NCBI RefSeq assembly: GCF_947623445.1
Contig: NC_135246.1
Location: 19,588,288 to 19,652,287, forward strand
From: Clavelina lepadiformis
Taxonomy: Eukaryota > Chordata > Ascidiacea > Aplousobranchia > Clavelinidae
Direction of reading: 5' to 3'
Length of the DNA stretch: 64,000 nucleotides
In this document: piece by piece, positions 57,082 to 64,000 of the stretch
Layout of the letters: every line of letters begins with the position of its first letter
Numbering within the stretch: the stretch's first letter is position 1
Notes under the pieces: model-generated
What the model saw: the letters and a program-made list of their open reading frames with translations, nothing else
Told to the model about the DNA's origin: nothing
Database searches by the model: none
Program-made: the position numbers and the translations under genes

Positions 57082-60000
57082 ATGCAACTTACAACCACGC
57101 ACAAATTCGACAAGCTTCTTCTTCTTATATTGTTTATGAAGCAAGCGCTGGCAAAGGAAGCGGCATCATCATATTATGACTGTTACCGTCCTTGTATTCA
57201 ACAGGTTAATGATGATTAGCTATTTGTCTGTTTCCTGTACAGTATTTCATAGTTGCTTCAAAAGCGAAACATGATTCGTTTATTGCTTCTATTAAACTAG
57301 GCTAAAGCTGCATAACCTATCTGCTTTTATATTATATACTGCACATTACACTTAAAAATCTGTTTTTTGCTAATAGATTATCGGTAGCCAATGTAGATAT
57401 TTTAAATTCAAAATTCATGCTTTGTCTAATAAACTTGTATTGAATTTTGAATGCAGGTTGTTCCACGACTTGAAAAATCAGATGCTTCTGTGGCAACGTC
57501 ACAATATTTGCGTTGTATGGGAAACTGCACTTTAAAACCAGTCCTACAAGAAGCTAAAAATGGTTTGAATGCAGCTCTCCATATGTTTAATAACTCTGAA
57601 CTTTAATTTAAGGAACATTTAATTCTATAGAACTATAGATCTCTGGACTTATTTCCCAGCAATTAAGAAGTTTTTGTCTGTTATAATTTTTAAACTAAAA
57701 CTCAAATACAAGTTAAACTAAATGGTGGTGTTCGAAATCCGGAATTTAAATCAAATTTGCAAAATTATGAAATTATTTTTCGAATTTAAAATATTTATCA
57801 GCAGATGTGATATATATTTCTGCCCAATTTAGTATATATAGTGTCAATGCTAATTAACTACATAATGACGTTTTATGACGTTGTAAACTATGTTTCGGCC
57901 AAGGGAACTATTTTTCACAGCGCTGCTAAAACTAAGATAGTCCTATAATTAGATAGCTTACCTTAATATTATTAATTTGTTAAGCTCCCTGTGCAGTTGG
58001 CCATTGTTACATTAACGTTACTTCACGATCAAATCAAAACTTTAGAGGCCGATTTTCATTGCAATGGTGAACCCACACAATCTTTTGAAGCTACATGTCT
58101 TCCTCTTGCTAGTACTGTAACGGTGGATTGGGTTGATGTGAGGAACAGAGTTAAAGGCGAAGTTGTCATTTACCCCGTAATCGAATGGATGCCTTGTGCT
58201 CCAGCTATTGACAGAATGACTGGTTATGTGGTGAGGCTGTTTTTTATTCCAGTACTGTAGAAGCAACTTATTGTAACCACAGATAATATTGACAACCGTT
58301 TTTGTGTAGTCCAAAGTTTTTTTTATATAAAAACTAACCTTCAGTGAAATGACAGTTAATGAGTAAATGTTGGTTTCCATATTTTCTTATAAATTTGTAC
58401 TTGTCACCGCACAACATATTGTTGCATTTGAGCATAGCCATTTAGATTTATAGGCATTGTACTATACGCATGTAGTGTGCAAATCGGTTCCAGAGTGGTA
58501 TGTTATGGTAATTTTTTTATTTTAGGTCTTTGCATGAGTTAAACTCGGTGATGATTTGTCATCGATTGAGCCATGGTTACTGAGCAAGCATTTGTGCAAG
58601 TAACGATCGTCAAACATTTTTTATTTTGTTTTCTGATTTTTTATATAGTATTGCCTGAATTTAGTACTGTCCACCAGGTCCACTGAGCAGGACTGAGTGT
58701 CATAAATGCCTTGCCCGAAGGCATTACAACAGTTTAGTGCCTCACTGGGTATCGAACACGAACACAAGCTGCATTTATTGCCAGGCCAGCGCTGAAACCA
58801 CTTGGCTATTGAGCCAACTGTGCTTACACTAAGCTACTCCCACTGTACCAGTGTGTTTGGTTTGGTGTAGCCGGGAACATTTGGCCCTTGTTTCATTGAT
58901 ACCAGTATATCAGAACATATTTTATTCTCTTTTTCAATTGAAGTGAACCATAATACCATCAGCAAGACATAATCGTGTTAGACTTGTGACATCTGCTCAG
59001 ACATAAACAGTCTTCAATTTGCATATTCTGTTCAGTTAGTCAGTGAAATGGCAAAGAATTGTTTAGGGTTAAACTAATATGTAGACTTTTTGTGTACATT
59101 GCCTCTCTTATATCACACATCATTTAAGAGCCCTTGGTGTCAAACTAATACTCCAGCTGGCTCAAACCAATTTAAATTTTGTGGTAGACTGGCCCACCCC
59201 AAGCACCTTTGTGTTTGTACTGTACAATTGTTAGTCAGTTTAATTGCCGATCAAGGTATGGTATCAAAATTTTTATCCTCGGAGAGTCTTTGCATCGCTT
59301 ATGATTGGAAATGATGGAGCCCTGGTTACTGAGCTTGTTTTTTGTGCAAGTTCCGTTGGATGCACATTTTTTATTTCATTTTTTTCATATTCTATTGCCT
59401 GAATTTGGAACTGTTCATCAAGACCACAGAACAGAAGCATCACTGTTGCCTTGGTCAAGGGTATTACAGTGGTAGCACAACCGAGAATTGAACCCGCCAA
59501 GTAACCTATTTCACTACAAAGTTCTTTAAGTAAATGGGTTCAACTTGTGGGTTGCAAACAACTTCCAACTCTGTAAATAAACTTCAAAATGTTCAGCCAA
59601 GCCACCACGAATTTAAGTTTGAAATTTGTGACAGATATAATTTCTCGCTATTCATTCAACTCGTTCATCATTGGACAACTGGAGTGTCACAATGCTGCGT
59701 GGCGTTAAAAAGCATTACAAAATGAGTTTGTTAACAGTTTTTACAACAGAAGAAACCTTTAAAAGTATCTGGTTTGTCGAAGAAAGGTCAACCTGTCCAT
59801 TCTCTTGTTCTTAGAATCGTTTTTAATAACGTCTTTTATGATAATTACTTCCTTAAACTATGAACGAAAGCTGTTTTAAGCTTATAGTCTTAAAGCAGGC
59901 ATGCTTTGTTTCAGGAACAAGTCCGAAAAACTGGTCGCAATATAAAACATGTAGAACGCATTGTGATAAAGCATTACATAACTACACAACAATGCTATTA

Positions 60001-63000
60001 CGATGGGAAAATACCTGATCTTTAATTTGTATCCCAGATTTTTCACTTTCTTTAAAAAATTGACGCCTATGGTATCTGGGTCGTATTTTTATGACAAGCT
60101 TTAAAATTACTTTATCATGTTTTATTCTCCAGATTAATCTATACCTGGTTCCCTCAGTGTCTGATTTTGGTTGTTACAACTTTTCGATTTCTCGCCAGTT
60201 ATCGTCAACGGATAGTGAGGTAAGAATGGTATTTTGTGATGTCTAGTGCTTGTATCAGCATGTCATGTCTACTACAGCATGCATATATAGTGATGTGCGC
60301 ACATACATCTTATAGTAGCTGCATCTCATTAACTATGACTTAATTTTTGTTAATTATGATTATATGTGTGTATTATTATGTTACTTATTAATTAAGTTGT
60401 CGTTTTTTTATAAAAACAATGTTTTTTAAACTGGCAGCATTGGTTAAGATATCTTTAACTTTTAACGCCTTGTTTTTTTTGCTTGATGGAAACAGACCCC
60501 TCTAAGTGTGCTGCTGCCGATCTACCTCCCGTATAAAGCACATTTCGGGATTCAGATCATCCCACTACCACTCTTTTACCCCCAGACTCCAGATGCTAAT
60601 GGAGAAGTCCAGCTCCTGGAGGTTGCTGCACAGGCTCCCTGTGAGTGGAACAGCTCCATATTTTTAAAATACATGAAATATTGGCTGATATGCTAAAACT
60701 CGAATAAGTTGAGGTAGAATCCATCAAAACTGTAAGCTTGTATCTTTGCTGTGGTAAAACGGTGTCAATAGCATTGTGCCACGGTTGAGCGCTCAGTCAA
60801 GTTCAGGTGCAGTTAAGTGTCATTGCCGTCTCACTTCGTGTTTGTTTAAAGACAATGTAACTGATTAAGTGGTTGCTTGTCAGTTGAAATCTAAGCGCGA
60901 TTATGATGTTTTATGGATAAATATTCACTGACTAATGCAGCTTAAATTGTAACTGGCCGGTTTAGATGTTGATATGTTTCATTTTCAACGTGACGTTTCA
61001 ATTTGAAATCAGTTGAATGCTTTGTAATAGCAAAATTTATCAGACATTTTCAAATTGCTCTTGGGCAAAATGGCAAAGTTTATGTAGTAACAGAGCTGTG
61101 TTGGCATACATAAGTATAGATATATGAACCACATCTTCAAGCATTTCTCCTTACTGACAAAAATAATGGCAACTGGGATAATTTTCATGTTTTTTTTCAT
61201 AAATACAACTCACGCCAAAGATAAATCTTGACACATAGTTGAACTATTTGAAGAATAGTTGTAAATGATAAAATAAAATTGTGAAAAAATTTCTGTGATT
61301 ATTCTCGATGACGTCCTTCTGAAGTCAACCCCAGAATGATCTTTAACCAACTAAACCATACGTGTCAAACTCCCGGCCCGCGGGCCACATCCGGCCTGCT
61401 TTGCAATAAAACTTGGCCCGCAATGTTATTTTATACATTGAACTATTTCCGGCCCACGAGATCATTGTACAGTATAACTTACTTTTTTCAAGCAAGAAAC
61501 AAGATTATAACAAATCGCACAATACAGCAGCACAGCAGTTGCCCCACCATACGGTAGAATAAATCCCGATAGAATAAATCGATTTATTTTAACGCTTGGA
61601 ATCTGGGCTGCTTTTTTCTTTATTGTTTGTTAATTCTTTGATGCTTTTTCAAGGAGATCAATGAAACATAATGACGTAAGAGAAAAATAATCAAAAATAA
61701 CCCCGTCAAAAATCGTCAAAAACATCAGAAATTTGGTGTTGTTTCGCTGCCTGTTTCAATTCATGTACCCGTGTCACGAAACGTTCAATCAAGTTTTATC
61801 TTTACGGCCTAGTTTTGGCCCCTGGTGCGATTGAGTTTGACACCCCTAAACTAAACCATAAAAACCCTCGTCTTGTCCTGCCCCGGGGACTGCTTGACGC
61901 TATCATTGTTATCAATTTTTGCGGTTTCTTTAATTGGCCTATCTTTTCACCACTTGTCATGCAGAAAGCAGTTTTAAAACAATGTTTTAGCTTGATTGAC
62001 CGCAGAGAAAACGAACGTAAATAAATTAATGGACGTGACCTGCCAACTGTCAATCAGGTGCTTATGACTTGACCAACCTTCACCTAGTCCAGGGCCCCTG
62101 AAATTGACTGTTTATTACTTTAAGCTTCACATATTGAACATATTTATTGATTCGCTTTCTTTTGACAGCTTGTGAAAAGATCAACGGAAATTGGTCTTGT
62201 AACTGTGGTAAGTGCATTTGTGTAATTAGAAATTTCTATTTACTAATTCTATACACAATATACGAGTGATGTATACATGCGTGTATAACTGTATGTATTA
62301 GGGTCATATGTGCTGGTTTAATTTACTTTCAAAGCTGCAAAATATTTTCAGTGGGACATGAATCTGATGTCCTCTATCCAGCTCCGGATGTTGTTGTCGA
62401 CGGTTACACGGTGGTTGTGAGGTGGAAGCAGATGGATCCTTGTTTCAAGGTTGAGGATTACGTGGTGCAAATTTATGTTTCTCCTGGCGACAAGCCAATA
62501 TTTCGTGGGGTGCAATTGGCTGATGTAAGTCCATGAAAATTATTTTGAACTGGAAGTTTACTGTGTGCAGAAATCATTTCAGACACGCCAAGAGATTGAC
62601 CATGTGGCAAAAATTCAAATAATTTGCATATTTGTTTGTTGCTGCAGTATTCATTTTTAATTGGATCTAGTAAGTCAGTTTGTGTTGTTTCCTTCCTAGC
62701 TGCCAGTGTAGATCCAGTTCTTACATTTCTCTAAACCTGCTTGTTTGTACGTAGAATAATACCTCCACGCTTGCACATACATTTTCGCACGTCTACGAAC
62801 CACCTGAAGGATATGAATTAAAAACCAGGGTAATTTTGATTTTATTTAAAAATGATTTTATTTAAATGTCAATGCTATGTGGCTCCAAAACTAATATTTG
62901 GAGAATTTATTGGATAAGTGCTTTAAGTTTTTTGCTTGTAAATTTACAAAATTGATGCTTTTTTACAGATGTTGTTTTATATTGTGCAACTAAATCATAA

Positions 63001-64000
63001 AATTTTGGGTATTTAGCTGCTAATCTGGGCCAAACCAAAAGATTTTCAGGAACTTTTTGCATATTCAGAATTTGCTCCGGTTTCCATTCAAGGTAACTGC
63101 CCTTAACCAACCGTAGCTGAATTTTTTATTTATTTAATTTTCTTTATTTTCTTTTTATTTACCTAATTTAATTTTCTTTAAAGCTGAAAGTTTTGTTGGA
63201 AAACTTTTAGAAAAGCCAAAGTTTTGCCTCCTTGCATGGATTGAATTTCATGTTTGTGGCTTTCTCGATAGAATTTGTTTAATTGTGTGTTGATTTTAAA
63301 AACTCTCCACACAAAATCAGAAAAACTTGACTAAAATATTAATTTCCATTTCAACAAAACAGATTGGAAACTATTAGCATCAGATTTGAAAGTAAAAACT
63401 TTTCCGCTTGATTCAACCATTGAAGTGTCGTTTCCAGCTGCAAATTCAAGTTACGACATTAAGAATTACAACATCTGCCTAAACAGCTCCAGCTACGGCC
63501 ACTGTGAAGTGGTGGCGCAGGTATTATGATGTCATAATATCACCATTATTGAATGTTATTTCTAACTACGACTATTTGTTGCATCAGTTTTTATAGTTCA
63601 TAGACAAAGATATTGTAGTCAGGTGATCAGTAATATTTACTTCTGGAAGAAAGTTTTGTGAAGATTTTTAGCACAAATCATGAAATATTTAATCAAATAA
63701 CTGGATCCAGTGACGTTTCCATGTTATTTAGCCGCAGGAAGAGACCCACAAAGTGGTGAAAGAATTCACCAAGCTCAATCCTGGATACTACACAGTGCAG
63801 GTATAATCATTGCGTAGATTACCGGATTATGATCTCATATTACAGCAGTGTGTAGCATATCTGTTGCTGGTAGAGCTGGGACGTTCATTGCAATGCAAAC
63901 AGCCCAATAATTGGCAATATATTTCCTGTTTTCATAATTTTATGTTGTTATTAAAGAAAGCTTCTGTGTTTATTGATGAAACTAGTTCTTTGATTGCGTC
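57082..64000 (+). CDS. IL-17-receptor-like ectodomain, 5' part, gene runs off the window
   Basis: Exons 57082-57204 (signal peptide MQLTTTHKFDKLLLLILF plus a CX3C pair), 57457-about 57605 (second CX3C), then 57997-58230, 60133-60219, 60496-60640, 62169-62207, 62352-62524, 62755-62829, 63050-63092, 63363-63520, 63732-63800. From 57997 all nine exons join in phase (~341 aa). The order of features matches the paired fibronectin-III-like domains of IL-17RA: a PVIEW strand, then an extracellular Cys, then FGIQIIPLPLFYPQTPDAN (compare EYEVTVHHLPKPIPDGDPN), then IEVSFPAANSS (compare LRVSFTLWNES) and LNPGYYTVQ. Several N-glycosylation sites. TM and SEFIR domains would lie downstream. The junction between exon 2 and 57997 is unresolved: exon 2 reads to a stop at 57606, so exons 1-2 could instead be a separate 90-aa secreted peptide. 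Confidence 0.65.
58520..58830 (-). repeat. tRNA-derived SINE, best-preserved copy
   Basis: On the minus strand the head reads GGCTCAATAGCCAAGTGGTT (A box TAGCCAAGTGG), then GTGTTCGATACCC (B box), a tRNA-like ~75-nt region. A ~230-bp body follows that is shared with the copies at 12.1, 53.5 and 59.3 kb, and a tail ending CATGCAAAGACC. It lies in the 1.9-kb intron 58231-60132 of the receptor gene, antisense to it. Confidence 0.75.
58858..59152. repeat. interspersed repeat, copy 2
   Basis: Over 90% identical by eye to 52041-52347 (GTGTAGCCGGGAACATTTGG at its left end). It sits between two SINE copies, possibly as one composite. Confidence 0.8.
59263..59510 (-). repeat. SINE-like repeat, copy 4
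   Basis: Shares TTTATCCTCGGA, AGTCTTTGCAT, CTGGTTACTGAGC, TTGCCTGAATTTGGAACTGT and GGTATTACA with copy 3. A B-box-like GCGGGTTCAATTC is kept on the minus strand. Confidence 0.7.
61357..61848. mobile_element. hAT-type MITE with GTGTCAAACTC ends
   Basis: A 492-bp element. The right end is the complement of AGGGGTGTCAAACTC, a classic hAT terminus; the left end matches only from GTGTCAAACTC. An 8-bp duplication AACTAAAC lies at 61349-61356 and 61849-61856. The identity by chance runs to 12 bp (AACTAAACCATA). Sub-terminal GGCCCGCGGGCC-like motifs occur near the left end. It lies in the intron 60641-62168 of the receptor gene and belongs to a third hAT-like family in this window. Confidence 0.8.

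Noticed and set aside
1-64000. LTR elements, retroviral or Polinton remnants, LINE reverse transcriptase, CRISPR-like arrays
   Set aside because: Looked for long direct repeats at element ends, reverse-transcriptase, capsid or integrase motifs and regularly spaced repeats; none seen. The only regular repeats are the 1.33-kb array and the 8-bp minisatellite.

Overview
This is animal nuclear DNA with spliced genes, an AT-rich background and mostly short introns (about 100-700 bp). Gene content is metazoan and chordate-like: an IL-17-receptor-like ectodomain, Rab32/38, FAM76, a BTB-BACK-kelch protein and a lineage-specific cluster of class A GPCRs. Compactness, intronless copies of normally many-exon genes, and many hAT-type miniature transposons point to an invertebrate deuterostome. 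An ascidian tunicate (Ciona-like) is my best guess; that is inference, not proof.

Layout. 0.5-15 kb holds four minus-strand genes: an 11-exon SLC22 organic-ion transporter (478-4377), a single-exon SAM-dependent methyltransferase (6922-7827), an 8-exon FAM76 gene (9893-13331) with a SINE in intron 2 and a hAT MITE in intron 1, and an intronless mitochondrial short-chain acyl-CoA dehydrogenase, ACADS (13736-15016). 17-30 kb is a plus-strand KLHL-type gene split by a 9.6-kb intron. That intron holds a three-unit tandem array of about 1.33-kb repeats, two hAT-type MITEs and two complete intronless SEH1 (nuclear pore / GATOR2 WD40) genes on the same strand. Downstream is a decayed partial copy of the KLHL 3' end, with a piggyBac-like MITE between it and the parent.

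32-45 kb carries three tandem minus-strand paralogues of a class A GPCR with a non-canonical DRY motif. 49-51.4 kb is a complete 5-exon Rab32/38 gene (minus). 51.4-57 kb is repeat-bearing intergenic DNA. From 57 kb to the end is the 5' part of a plus-strand IL-17-receptor-like gene that runs off the window.

Most exon models were built by eye from splice sites and checked by reading-phase continuity. The SLC22, FAM76, GPCR and Rab models close perfectly in phase. The KLHL first coding exon and the junction between the signal-peptide exons and the receptor body are less certain. The genes show no operon-like functional link; the biology lies in local duplication, nesting, gene conversion and mobile DNA. 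I saw no LTR element, retrovirus, Polinton or CRISPR array.
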